Source: a bacterium 1XD42-1
GTDB taxonomy: Bacteria; Bacillota; Clostridia; Oscillospirales; Ruminococcaceae
Assembly (NCBI GenBank): GCA_003612625.1
Contig: RAZJ01000012.1
Location: forward strand, 1 to 64,000
DNA length: 64,000 bases
Direction of reading: 5' to 3'
Shown here: positions 1 through 8,224 of the stretch, piece by piece
How the letters are laid out: every line of letters starts with the position of its first letter
Numbering within the stretch: position 1 is the first letter of the stretch
Notes under the pieces: model-generated
The model's database searches: none
What the model was told of the DNA's origin: nothing
The model's input: the letters and a program-made list of their open reading frames with translations, nothing else
Made by a program: the position numbers and the translations under genes

Positions 1-323
1 TATCAATCCGAAATGGCACAGGTGTTTGAATGCAGTGAGAGTGGTATTCGTGATGCACTTAAACGACATAAGATTACACGAAAAAAAAGACAACCAGGTA
101 TCAGGAGCAGGACCAGCAAAAAGTAGCGGCGTATCTGGAACAAATTCAGGATATCCCCCCAGAAAAGATTGCATATGTAGATGAATGTGGTATTGATACC
201 TACCTATACCGTAAATACGGATATGCAGTTCGCGGACAACCTGTATTTGGACATATTAGAGGTCGAAAGTATAAGCGTTGTGGTATTGTTGCTGCTAAAA
301 CAGCAACAGTTAAACAGCCATAA
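1..323 (+). pseudogene. IS630-family transposase fragment, 5'- and 3'-truncated
   Basis: The window opens inside a transposase. Frame 1 (1-126) encodes the end of a helix-turn-helix part (AQVFECSESGIRDALKRHK) and stops at 124-126. Frame 3, entered by a -1 shift near 81-89, continues as TTRYQEQDQQKVAAYLEQIQ and then YVDECGIDTYLYRKYGYAVRG, which is the start of the IS630 DDE catalytic domain (the first Asp lies in YVDE). Similarity is lost after GIVAA (about 297) and the frame stops at 321-323, so the second Asp and the Glu are missing. The copy is therefore a remnant that cannot transpose itself. The left part lies outside the window. Confidence 0.8.
81..89 (+). other. A8 slippery run joining the two transposase frames
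   Basis: Eight A residues (81-88) followed by G sit exactly where homology passes from frame 1 to frame 3. A -1 slip here gives the uninterrupted product ITRKKKTTRYQEQ. IS630 elements are known to use programmed frameshifting between orfA and orfB. An accidental indel is the alternative, but the position on a homopolymer favours slippage. Confidence 0.55.
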
Positions 324-541
324 ACCCGCTTATAATCGCTATTTACGCTATATTATGACTTGTGCCTGACTTGCATATATTATTTTTGCAATCCTTTCAG
401 CCTATCTTTTATACCTGTAATTATAATCTGATTTATAATAATAAATTTAATAATTTTCAATGCTAAATACAAGCAATATTTTATTATAATAAAGTACAAA
501 CAAAAATAAAAAATAAGCCGCCCGTTTAAGATGATTACTAC
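324..541. other. AT-rich stretch without a gene
   Basis: This is very AT-rich spacer between the transposase fragment and the terminator at 542. No open frame resembles a protein, and no tRNA or clear terminal inverted repeat is visible. It probably contains the decayed 3' end of the IS630 copy. Confidence 0.4.
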
Positions 542-590
542 AAAAAAAGGAAAGCCACGATAGAATCACTCTATCATGGCTTCCTTTTTG
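542..590 (-). terminator. Intrinsic terminator of the small RHH-like gene
   Basis: Arms at 549-564 and 570-584 (core GCCACGATAGA / TCTATCATGGC) form a long hairpin with a 5-nt loop. It is flanked by runs of A on the left and T on the right, so it could work in both directions. It lies directly after the stop of the minus-strand gene at 591. Confidence 0.75.
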
Positions 591-788
591 TTATTCCTGA
601 TTGGTTTTCTCTTGCTGCATGTCATTGTGAATTTCTGGAGTTTCTTTTTTCATCTTTTCCTCAATGGCTGTAATGATGAACTCGTTCAATGATACTCCAG
701 CTTGTTTAGCTGCCATATTATAAAAGGCTTTGCGACCTTTTTTTGGCCCACGGATAAAGGCGTTCATAATTTTTGGTGTTAAATCCAC
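591..788 (-). CDS. Small ribbon-helix-helix-like protein
   Basis: A 65-residue basic protein. The part GRKAFYNMAAKQAGVSLNEF followed by ITAIEEKM looks like the helix-turn-helix portion of an Arc/HicB-type ribbon-helix-helix DNA-binding fold, in which SLNEF starts the second helix. Such proteins are common on plasmids and integrative elements as antitoxins or accessory regulators. The start is uncertain: GTG at 788 and ATG at 767 both lack a good ribosome site, so the 5' end may be truncated. It lies between two mobile-element remnants. No toxin partner is visible beside it. Confidence 0.5.
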   Translation of the reverse strand: MDLTPKIMNAFIRGPKKGRKAFYNMAAKQAGVSLNEFIITAIEEKMKKETPEIHNDMQQEKTNQE

Positions 789-800
789 GTTTGTAATCTG

Positions 801-1793
801 TTGGGTTTCTGTTTGGATTTTTTGGTCTTCGCAATATATAAGTTTAAAATTTTTATTAAATTTCGATATGTTTTGCGTATAGCACTTGAAAATTATTCAT
901 ATTTGCACTATTGCGGACATACCGTAAATTTCAAAAGCTATTCCAAATCCCACAAATTAAAGAAGCGGATTCCAACCACAAAAGAACAGCAGGCAGTTTT
1001 CTATAATACCCATGAAGCGATTGTAGAGGACGCTGTTTTTGAACGGATACAGGAACTAAGAGCGAACAAACGCCGCCCCACAAAAGCGGACAGACAGGGA
1101 TTGTTTTCCGGCTTGGTATATTGTGCGGACTGTGGAAGCAAGCTACATTTCGCTACTTGTAAAAGTTTTAACGGTTCACAAGACCATTACCGCTGTGCAA
1201 AGTACAAGAGCAATACAGGAAGCTGTACGGCTCATTTTATCCGCGAGGACGTGTTGAAGCAAATCGTATGGAGCAGGATATTTGACGTGACCGCCCTTTT
1301 CTTTGATGACATCATGGCTTTCCATGAAATGATGTATAAGCAACGCTCCGCTGAAACAGAAAAGGAAATGAAGCACAGGAAACGAGAAGTCGGACAGGCA
1401 CAAAAAAGGATTGCGGAACTTGACCGTATCTTCAAGCGGATTTATGAGGACGATATAAGCGGCGCAATCAGCCACGACAGGTTTTTGAAGCTGTCCGCAG
1501 AGTATGAAGCGGAACAGCGGGAACTGGAAGAAAAGGTCAAGGCAGACCAGCAGGAAGTCGATACCTACGAACAGAACAAGAGCGATTTTGACAGCTTCGC
1601 CGCAATTATCCGCAAGTATGTGGGGATAAAGGAACTCACCCCCGCAATCGTCAATGAATTTATCAAGAAAATCATAGTCCATGCGCCGGAAAAGGTGGAC
1701 GGGAAACGGGTACAGAAAGTAGATATTGTTTTCAACTTTGTGGGTGAACTCAATTTCCTTTCTGCTACGCAACCGAAAAGGCAAGGCGCATAG
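801..1793 (+). pseudogene. Large serine recombinase, C-terminal fragment
   Basis: From about 895 the frame matches the middle and end of clostridial large serine recombinases: the recombinase domain (CGHTVNFKSYSKSHKLKKR, then EAIVEDAVFERIQELRANKR), a zinc ribbon (VYCADCGSKLHF with partner Cys in YRCAKYKSNTGSC), a coiled coil (about residues 180-260) and a C-terminal DUF4368-like tail. The N-terminal catalytic resolvase domain with the active-site Ser is absent. The first 30 or so residues of the frame (801-892) look unrelated, so 801 is probably not a real start. The protein cannot recombine DNA alone; it marks the scar of an integrative element next to the division cluster. Confidence 0.75.
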
Positions 1794-1804
1794 GAACTCA
1801 AAAA

Positions 1805-1839
1805 GACGGTACAGCCCTTGTAATTGGGGCTATACCGCC
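1805..1839. terminator. Hairpin after the recombinase fragment
   Basis: Arms CGGTACAGCCC (1807-1817) and GGGCTATACCG (1827-1837) pair with one mismatch. No strong T tract follows, so it is a weak terminator at best. It separates the recombinase remnant from murG, which converges from the other strand. Confidence 0.4.
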
Positions 1840-1896
1840 TAATCTGAAATTACTTCCCTCTAACCGTAAACATTTTTCCTGTCTGGATTTTTTATT

Positions 1897-3048
1897 TTAC
1901 GGTGAAGATGAAAGGGGGGCATTACTGCCCTTTTTTTGGGCTATGAGCCCCATGATTTCCCGGTAAATCCGTTCGTTGGCATCCAGGACTGCCAAAGCCC
2001 TGGCATTTCTCCCCAGCTCCTTTAAAGTCTGCGGATGGGCGCATAATTCCGCAACGGTATTTTGAAGGAGTTCCGGGGTTAAATTTTTTTCTTCAATGAC
2101 CCGCGCCGCATTATGCCGTTCCAATACCATAGCATTATGATACTGGTGGTTCTCCGCAACATTGGGCGACGGGATCAATACAGAAGCCGTTCCGCTGGCT
2201 TCTAATTCAGCCAGTGTAATGGCTCCGGAACGGGAAATCACCAGATCTGCCGCTGCCAGGCAGTCCGGCATATCTGAAATATATTCCCGTACATCAAATT
2301 CCCCAGGAGCTATATGATTTTCTTTTAATAAACCTGCAAAACGTTCTTTTTCATATCCGCCTGTGGCATGAATATGGAAAAAGTTTCCTTTTTGCTTTTC
2401 CCATTTCATAAGCCCTGCTATGGCGTCATTGACCCGGCGGGCGCCCAGGCTGCCGCCAAAAGAAACGATACAAATTTGATCCTCTGTGATCCCTAATTTC
2501 TTTCTGGCCTTCTCCCGGTCAGAAAAAATCACCTGTTCCCGGACAGGATTCCCAACCACAATATATTCCTTTCCCTGGGGCAGAAAGCGCTGGGCTTCCT
2601 CCACAGAAAGAAGGATTTTATCCACCGATTTCGCTAACAGTTTTGTTGTTACCCCGGGAAATGCGTTTGATTCATGGGTCAGGGTAGGTATGCCCATTCT
2701 TTCTGCTTCCAGCAGAAGGGGGCCGCTGACATATCCCCCAGTCCCAACCGCTATATCAGGAGCAAATCCTTCTAACAGCCGCCGGGAACGTTTCCAGGAG
2801 AGCATCAGGCAGCCCACGGAACGAATATTATACTTGATATTAAACCAGGTCAGACGCCGCTGGAACCCCATAATTTCAATGGGGGCAAACCGAAATCCGG
2901 CCCCTGGGATCAGCTTGGCTTCCATACCTTTTGGATTGCCTGCAAAAAGGATTTCCGCCTTTGGCTGGCGTTCCTGAATATAATGGGCAACTGCAACAGC
3001 GGGATTGATATGCCCTGCCGTACCTCCACACGCAAACAAAAATTTCAA
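1897..3048 (-). CDS. murG: UDP-GlcNAc : lipid I GlcNAc transferase MurG
   Basis: MurG adds GlcNAc from UDP-GlcNAc to lipid I at the inner face of the membrane, giving lipid II. The 383-residue length is normal. The GT28 glycine-rich loop GGTAGHINPA is at residues 8-17, and the C-terminal donor-site region reads SRSGAITLAELEASGTAS followed by IPSPNVAENHQYHNA. The start is TTG at 3048, preceded by GAGGG. It is the last gene of the division/cell-wall cluster, 12 bp after ftsW. The next locus downstream is mobile-element debris, where other clostridia often carry further division genes. Confidence 0.95.
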   Translation of the reverse strand: MKFLFACGGTAGHINPAVAVAHYIQERQPKAEILFAGNPKGMEAKLIPGAGFRFAPIEIMGFQRRLTWFNIKYNIRSVGCLMLSWKRSRRLLEGFAPDIAVGTGGYVSGPLLLEAERMGIPTLTHESNAFPGVTTKLLAKSVDKILLSVEEAQRFLPQGKEYIVVGNPVREQVIFSDREKARKKLGITEDQICIVSFGGSLGARRVNDAIAGLMKWEKQKGNFFHIHATGGYEKERFAGLLKENHIAPGEFDVREYISDMPDCLAAADLVISRSGAITLAELEASGTASVLIPSPNVAENHQYHNAMVLERHNAARVIEEKNLTPELLQNTVAELCAHPQTLKELGRNARALAVLDANERIYREIMGLIAQKKGSNAPLSSSP

Positions 3049-3060
3049 CTTTTTATCCCT

Positions 3061-4344
3061 CTATTCCAGCTTTTCCAAAGTTGTCTGCCGGGAAACCGAT
3101 AATACGAATCCCATCTGGCCCAGCAGCATAACCAATGACGTACCGCCATAAGAGAAAAAAGGCAAACTAATACCAGTATTAGGGATGGTATTGGTTACAA
3201 CTGCAATATTTAAAATGGTTTGGATTGCTACCTGTGTAATAAGTCCCACAGCTAACATGGAGCCGAAACGGTCCCGGCAGCGCATAGCAATCACATAACC
3301 ACGCCAAATCAGCAAAACAAATACTAAAATAATCAGTACAGCCCCAACCAGTCCCAATTCTTCACAAACAATGGAAAACACAAAATCATTCTGAGGCTCC
3401 GGTAAATATAAATGTTTTTGCCTGGAATTGCCGATGCCTACGCCAAACAATCCTCCGGAACCAATGGCCAATAGGGACTGGCAGGTTTGGTAGCCTTCAT
3501 TCCGGGGTGCGGACCAGGGGTCCAGCCAGAAGTTTAAACGTGTCTGTGCATAAGGGATAATGCCAGGCATTAACGCAACTATGGCTACCAGCACAGCCGC
3601 TGCAAGGCCGCCCATGAAAAACCATTTTACATCTGCGCCGCCTACAAACATCATAATGATGCCGATCCCCAGGATCAAGATGGTACCGGACAAATGGGGT
3701 TCCAAAACCATTAGAACGCATATGACACCCAGCAAAGCCAGAAAAGGCCATATCCCATACCGGGGATCTTTCATTTTTTCATAGTTAATGGAAATTAAAT
3801 GGGCAAACAATACCACGATAGAAAATTTTGCAATTTCTGAGGGCTGGATATTGATAACGCCCGGAATCGTAATCCACCGGTGAACACCACTTTGTTCCGG
3901 CAGCAAAAGCACAACAATCAGCAGTACAATCGACAGCCCGTAAAGCAGCAGAGCAAACCGGTGCAGGATTTGGAAAGGCACCCGTGACGCTACAAACATT
4001 GCAGCCACTCCAACAATAGCAAAAAGAAGCTGGCGTTTAATAAAGTAAAAACTATCCCCAGTTGCATTGAGTGCGGCAGGATAACTGGCAGAAAACATCA
4101 TGATCAATCCTACCGTTACCAGCACCAGCACCAGCATTAAAAAAGTATAATCCATACTGCCGATCCGGGCTTTTACTGGTTTTGCCCGAACGCCCCGTTT
4201 AGCCGGTCTGGATGCACCGTGGCCCCGGGTCATTTTTTTATTTTCCAGTTTACGCTTTGGTACAGGCCGTACCCGTCTTGGTTCCGGTACAGCAGAAGCT
4301 TCCCTTCTGCGCCTGGCTGCACCCGAATTATTTCTTTGGCTCAA
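3061..4344 (-). CDS. ftsW: SEDS-family peptidoglycan polymerase FtsW/SpoVE
   Basis: A polytopic membrane protein of 427 residues with about ten transmembrane segments and the SEDS signature NTGISLPFFSYGGTS near the C-terminus. SEDS proteins polymerise lipid II together with a class B PBP, and the PBP at 8225 in the same cluster is the expected partner. The first 65 or so residues are an Arg/Lys-rich cytoplasmic extension. The start is TTG at 4344 behind GGGGGG. FtsW, SpoVE and RodA cannot be separated by eye; position between mraY and murG favours FtsW/SpoVE. Confidence 0.88.
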   Translation of the reverse strand: MSQRNNSGAARRRREASAVPEPRRVRPVPKRKLENKKMTRGHGASRPAKRGVRAKPVKARIGSMDYTFLMLVLVLVTVGLIMMFSASYPAALNATGDSFYFIKRQLLFAIVGVAAMFVASRVPFQILHRFALLLYGLSIVLLIVVLLLPEQSGVHRWITIPGVINIQPSEIAKFSIVVLFAHLISINYEKMKDPRYGIWPFLALLGVICVLMVLEPHLSGTILILGIGIIMMFVGGADVKWFFMGGLAAAVLVAIVALMPGIIPYAQTRLNFWLDPWSAPRNEGYQTCQSLLAIGSGGLFGVGIGNSRQKHLYLPEPQNDFVFSIVCEELGLVGAVLIILVFVLLIWRGYVIAMRCRDRFGSMLAVGLITQVAIQTILNIAVVTNTIPNTGISLPFFSYGGTSLVMLLGQMGFVLSVSRQTTLEKLE

Positions 4345-4390
4345 GGCCGTTCCCCCCTTTCCGGGAACCCGCAGAAAATTCCAGCGGGAA

Positions 4391-5371
4391 TTATAGCATC
4401 ATAACAGAAAGGATTGCCAAAACTCCGCCAAGAAATGCGATAAAGGAAAAAACTGCAACAATTTTTATTTCACTCCATCCGCACATCTCAAAATGATGAT
4501 GGATTGGGCTCATTTTAAAGATGCGTTTACCGGTACTTTTAAAGCTGATGACCTGTAAAATAACAGAAAACGCTTCACACCAATAGATAACCCCAGCGAA
4601 GACCAATAATAATGGAAGTCCTTCTTCAAAAGCTAATGCAACAACCAGCCCCCCAAAAAATAAAGATCCCGTATCCCCCATAAATACTTTGGCCGGATAG
4701 AAATTCCATACCAGGAATCCCAAACATCCACCAGCTAATGCTGCCGCCATAACGGAAGGCGCCTGCTTTTGAAGAATTCCGGAAACCACAAAAAAGACTA
4801 AAGCATAAACAAAGGTTACAGAAGATGCTAACCCGTCAATCCCGTCTGTTAAATTGACTGCATTGACAAAGCCGGTGATGATAATAACTGCCAATACATA
4901 ATAAAGAAGCCCTAAATCAATCTGGCCAAAAAAAGGGATTACTAAGAGGGTTGACAGTTCTCCCCGCAAATATAGCATTGCCAAATAAAAAACTGCAATA
5001 ATAAGCTGCATTAAGTATTTCTGACGGGCTGTAAGTCCAAGGTTCTGTTTCTTTACTACTTTGATGTAATCATCTAAAAATCCAATAGCTGCAAAAGCCA
5101 GGGACATGATCATTCCGGGAAATAATATTTTCCCAGTATCGCCGCCTTTTAAAAAGCATCCTGCCGCAACGGCTGCTGTAATCCCTGGAATAAACATCAG
5201 CCCCCCCATAGTCGGGGTTCCCTGCTTTTTTTTGTGCCAGGCCGGGCCAATATCTAAAATGGTCTGGCCAAAATGGAGCCGATGCAAATATGGAATCAGC
5301 GGAAAGCCTAAAGCTGCTGTTATCACAAAAGCTGCCAGTACAATCACCAATAAAATTCCAGTATCCCCCAA
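4391..5371 (-). CDS. mraY: Phospho-MurNAc-pentapeptide transferase MraY
   Basis: MraY moves phospho-MurNAc-pentapeptide from UDP to undecaprenyl phosphate, forming lipid I. The 326-residue protein is polytopic and carries the family motifs: NAVNLTDGIDGLAS, MGDTGSLFFGG and the HHHFE box near the C-terminus. The start is TTG at 5371 after GGGGGA, and the spacing to murF is 17 bp. murD, which usually follows mraY in Firmicutes, is not present between mraY and ftsW. Confidence 0.95.
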   Translation of the reverse strand: MGDTGILLVIVLAAFVITAALGFPLIPYLHRLHFGQTILDIGPAWHKKKQGTPTMGGLMFIPGITAAVAAGCFLKGGDTGKILFPGMIMSLAFAAIGFLDDYIKVVKKQNLGLTARQKYLMQLIIAVFYLAMLYLRGELSTLLVIPFFGQIDLGLLYYVLAVIIITGFVNAVNLTDGIDGLASSVTFVYALVFFVVSGILQKQAPSVMAAALAGGCLGFLVWNFYPAKVFMGDTGSLFFGGLVVALAFEEGLPLLLVFAGVIYWCEAFSVILQVISFKSTGKRIFKMSPIHHHFEMCGWSEIKIVAVFSFIAFLGGVLAILSVMML

Positions 5372-5388
5372 GATTTATTCATCCCCCA

Positions 5389-6741
5389 TTATCCCTCATA
5401 CAAGGCTTCGATTAAGGTTTCCATATGCATACCCCGGCTGCCTTTAAACCATACCACACAGCCAGGACGGAGCCGCTTCTGCAAAGCTTTTAAAAGGGCT
5501 TCCTTATCTGAAAAGTGCAATGCTTCCATACCGCCTTTTTCAGCCCCTTTTGCCATATCAGCAGAAGCTTCCCCATAGCACAACAGCAAATCCGCCTTAT
5601 TTTGGGCGCAAAAGGAGCCAATATCATAATGGGACTGCTTTGTAACCGGGCCAAGCTCCAGCATATCCGATAATACGGCAATCCGGTAAGAAGCTCCCGG
5701 GAAATGGGCCAATGTTTCCAAAGCTGCCCGCATGGAATCCGGGGAAGCATTATAGCAATCCTCTACAATTATCATATCATTCCATTTGACTACTTTTTGT
5801 CGCATTCCCGCAGGCTGGTAACTTTCCAGCCCTTTTGCACCTGCTGCCAAAGGAATCCCCAATGCCCTGCCAACGGAAAGGGCGGCCAGTGCATTTTCCA
5901 CATTATGACGCCCTGCACAGGGCAAATGGACCCGGCAGGCTTCTTCCCCGGACTGAACCACAAAATCGGTTTCCAGCCCGTTTTCCTGGATTTCCACCGT
6001 CCGCATGTCAAGCTGCGGGGCGTCAATCCCATAAAACCCAACCTGTAACCGGGGGATTTTTACACCGGATAGCAGGTCATTGTCCCCGCACAGAAACAGT
6101 TTTGCCCCGTCAGGCAGGGCTTCCGCTAATTCTAATTTTGCTTTTAAAATATTTTCCCTGGTGCCAAGCTGCCAGATATGGCTGACCCCGATATTGGTGA
6201 TAACCCCTATATCCGGTTTGACTGCGGCTGCTAATTTTGCAATTTCCCCCAGCCCCTGCATCCCCATTTCAATTACGGCTGCCTGGGTTTTGGGGGTCAG
6301 CCGGAATAATGTTTCCGGCGTCCCAATTTCATTGTTCCGGTTTCCCTCTGTCCAAAGGGTTTCATACTGGGTCTTCACTACGGCAGCTATCATTTCTTTG
6401 GCAGTGGTTTTCCCTACGCTTCCCGTAACCCCAATACATTTGATCTGGAATTTTTCCCGGTATAAGCCGCCTATGGCAATCAGGGCATCCCGGGTATCTG
6501 CTACCCGCAAAAATTTTTCCGGATTTCCCGGGCATTCCCGGCTGACCACCGCGGCTGCGGCCCCTTGTTCCAACGCCCCGGCTACATAGTCATGGCCGTC
6601 AAACCGTTCCCCAGGCAAAGCAACAAACAAAGAACCAACTGGGACATTCCGGGAATCGGTTGTAATTTTTGTAATCTGTTCCTGTCCTTCCCACAGGCAG
6701 CCTAATCTTCTGGCAATTTCACATAGCTGTAATGGTTCCAT
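5389..6741 (-). CDS. murF: UDP-MurNAc-tripeptide : D-Ala-D-Ala ligase MurF
   Basis: This cytosolic ATP-dependent ligase adds D-Ala-D-Ala to complete the pentapeptide precursor. It is 450 residues long with the Mur-ligase domain order. The ATP loop GVTGSVGKTT is at residues 104-113, with SVG in place of the TNG seen in MurE, as is usual for MurF. The motif EDCYNASPDSM in the middle domain is also typical. The start ATG at 6741 follows AGGAG. It is 10 bp downstream of murE. Confidence 0.94.
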   Translation of the reverse strand: MEPLQLCEIARRLGCLWEGQEQITKITTDSRNVPVGSLFVALPGERFDGHDYVAGALEQGAAAAVVSRECPGNPEKFLRVADTRDALIAIGGLYREKFQIKCIGVTGSVGKTTAKEMIAAVVKTQYETLWTEGNRNNEIGTPETLFRLTPKTQAAVIEMGMQGLGEIAKLAAAVKPDIGVITNIGVSHIWQLGTRENILKAKLELAEALPDGAKLFLCGDNDLLSGVKIPRLQVGFYGIDAPQLDMRTVEIQENGLETDFVVQSGEEACRVHLPCAGRHNVENALAALSVGRALGIPLAAGAKGLESYQPAGMRQKVVKWNDMIIVEDCYNASPDSMRAALETLAHFPGASYRIAVLSDMLELGPVTKQSHYDIGSFCAQNKADLLLCYGEASADMAKGAEKGGMEALHFSDKEALLKALQKRLRPGCVVWFKGSRGMHMETLIEALYEG

Positions 6742-6751
6742 AGCTTTGCTC

Positions 6752-8191
6752 CTATTCTTTTTCCCCCAGCAGGGAAAGCACTATCTTTTTTTCATCAAAA
6801 CAACGGGTTTCTCCCCGCAGAACCTGGTAATCTTCATGGCCTTTTCCAGCTAAAATCAAAATATCATCCTTTTGGGCATGTGCCAGCGCCCAGCGGATTG
6901 CTTCAAACCGATCCGGAATCACCTGGCAGGGTGTACCCGGATGCTTCCGAATCCCCGGCAAAGTGTCATTGATAATTTGGGCTTCGTCCTCATCCCTGGG
7001 ATTGTCTGAAGTTAAAATCACAAAATCAGCTAACCGGGCTGTAATTTCCCCCATCAGCTCCCGTTTTGTCCGGTCCCGGTTGCCTGCCGGCCCGAACAGG
7101 ATAATAACCCGGCCTTTTGCAAAAGGCCGCATGGCCTGCAAAATTTTTTCCAAGCCATCCGGGGAATGGGCATAGTCCCGGATCACGGTATAATCTGTAT
7201 GGGTCGGCAATGTTTCTGCCCGGCCCGGTACGCCGGGGCAGTCGGAAAGCCCACAGGCTGCCTGCTCCATGGTAATGCCCTGGCACATACAGGAAACTGC
7301 CGCTGCCATGGCATTGGAAATGGAAAATTCCCCGGGAATCGGCAGGGATACCCTTGATAATTCCCCTTTCCCTACCAGAAGGAAGCGGCTCCCGCCAGCT
7401 TCCATTTGAATATCTTTTGCGGTATAATCCGCCTGATCCGCTGATAAGGAAAATGTCCTGCAAGGGATTGTCAATTCCCGGGCCAGCAATTTCCCATAAC
7501 TGTCATCCAAATTGATAACAGCCTGATCGCACATGGAAAAAAGCTTCCGTTTCGCGGCAAAATAATTTTCCATTGTCCCATGATAATCCAAATGATCCTG
7601 GGTTAAATTGGTGAATACTGCTGTGTCAAAATGCAGTCCTGCCAGCCGGTGCTGATCCAAAGCATGGGAAGAACATTCCATCACAGCATATTCACAGCCT
7701 GCCCGGACCATCCGCGCCAAAATCCCCTGCAAAGCTAACGGGTCTGGCGTTGTATATTTGGCAGGAATGACAATATCATCAATTTCTGTATGGATCGTCC
7801 CAATCAAGCCTACCCGTTTCCCTGCGGATTCCAGCAAATGCTTGATCATGCAAGTGACCGTTGTTTTGCCGTTTGTGCCTGTAACCCCGATTAGACGGAG
7901 CTTTGTCCCAGGATTTCCAAACCAGTTCCGGCAAAGCAGGGCATACGCCAAACGGGTATCCGTACATAAAACCTCACGTTCCAAACCTAAAGAATGTTGG
8001 CATACCACTGCCGCAGCCCCGGCCTGGAGGGCACTTTTCGCATGGTCATGACCGTCAAAACGCCCTCCTTTGATGCAGACAAAAGCCATCCCTGGTTCTA
8101 TCCGCCTGGAATCGGCAGTTATCCCTGTAATTTCACAGTCCTCTGGCTTTGCTTTCACATCCAAACCTTCTAAAAGCTGGTATAAACGCAT
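6752..8191 (-). CDS. murE: UDP-MurNAc-tripeptide synthetase MurE, probably meso-DAP specific
   Basis: MurE adds the third amino acid of the stem peptide. The 479-residue protein has the ATP loop GVTGTNGKTT at 102-111 and TQDHLDYHGTMENY in the middle domain. The substrate-selecting motif DNPR at 396-399 is the form known from meso-diaminopimelate-adding enzymes, so the peptidoglycan is probably of the meso-DAP type. The start ATG at 8191 has GGGAGG five bases upstream. Confidence 0.94.
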   Translation of the reverse strand: MRLYQLLEGLDVKAKPEDCEITGITADSRRIEPGMAFVCIKGGRFDGHDHAKSALQAGAAAVVCQHSLGLEREVLCTDTRLAYALLCRNWFGNPGTKLRLIGVTGTNGKTTVTCMIKHLLESAGKRVGLIGTIHTEIDDIVIPAKYTTPDPLALQGILARMVRAGCEYAVMECSSHALDQHRLAGLHFDTAVFTNLTQDHLDYHGTMENYFAAKRKLFSMCDQAVINLDDSYGKLLARELTIPCRTFSLSADQADYTAKDIQMEAGGSRFLLVGKGELSRVSLPIPGEFSISNAMAAAVSCMCQGITMEQAACGLSDCPGVPGRAETLPTHTDYTVIRDYAHSPDGLEKILQAMRPFAKGRVIILFGPAGNRDRTKRELMGEITARLADFVILTSDNPRDEDEAQIINDTLPGIRKHPGTPCQVIPDRFEAIRWALAHAQKDDILILAGKGHEDYQVLRGETRCFDEKKIVLSLLGEKE

Positions 8192-8224
8192 GGTATCCTC
8201 CCTGCATCTTATGATTGTGATGAT

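Noticed and set aside
1176-1784. Open frame of 202 codons on the minus strand inside the recombinase fragment
   Set aside because: It is antisense to a clear recombinase sequence, has no ribosome site and its product has no protein-like domain pattern.
5490-6589. Several plus- and minus-strand frames of 60-170 codons inside murF
   Set aside because: They lie wholly within the well-supported murF gene, in other frames, without ribosome sites.
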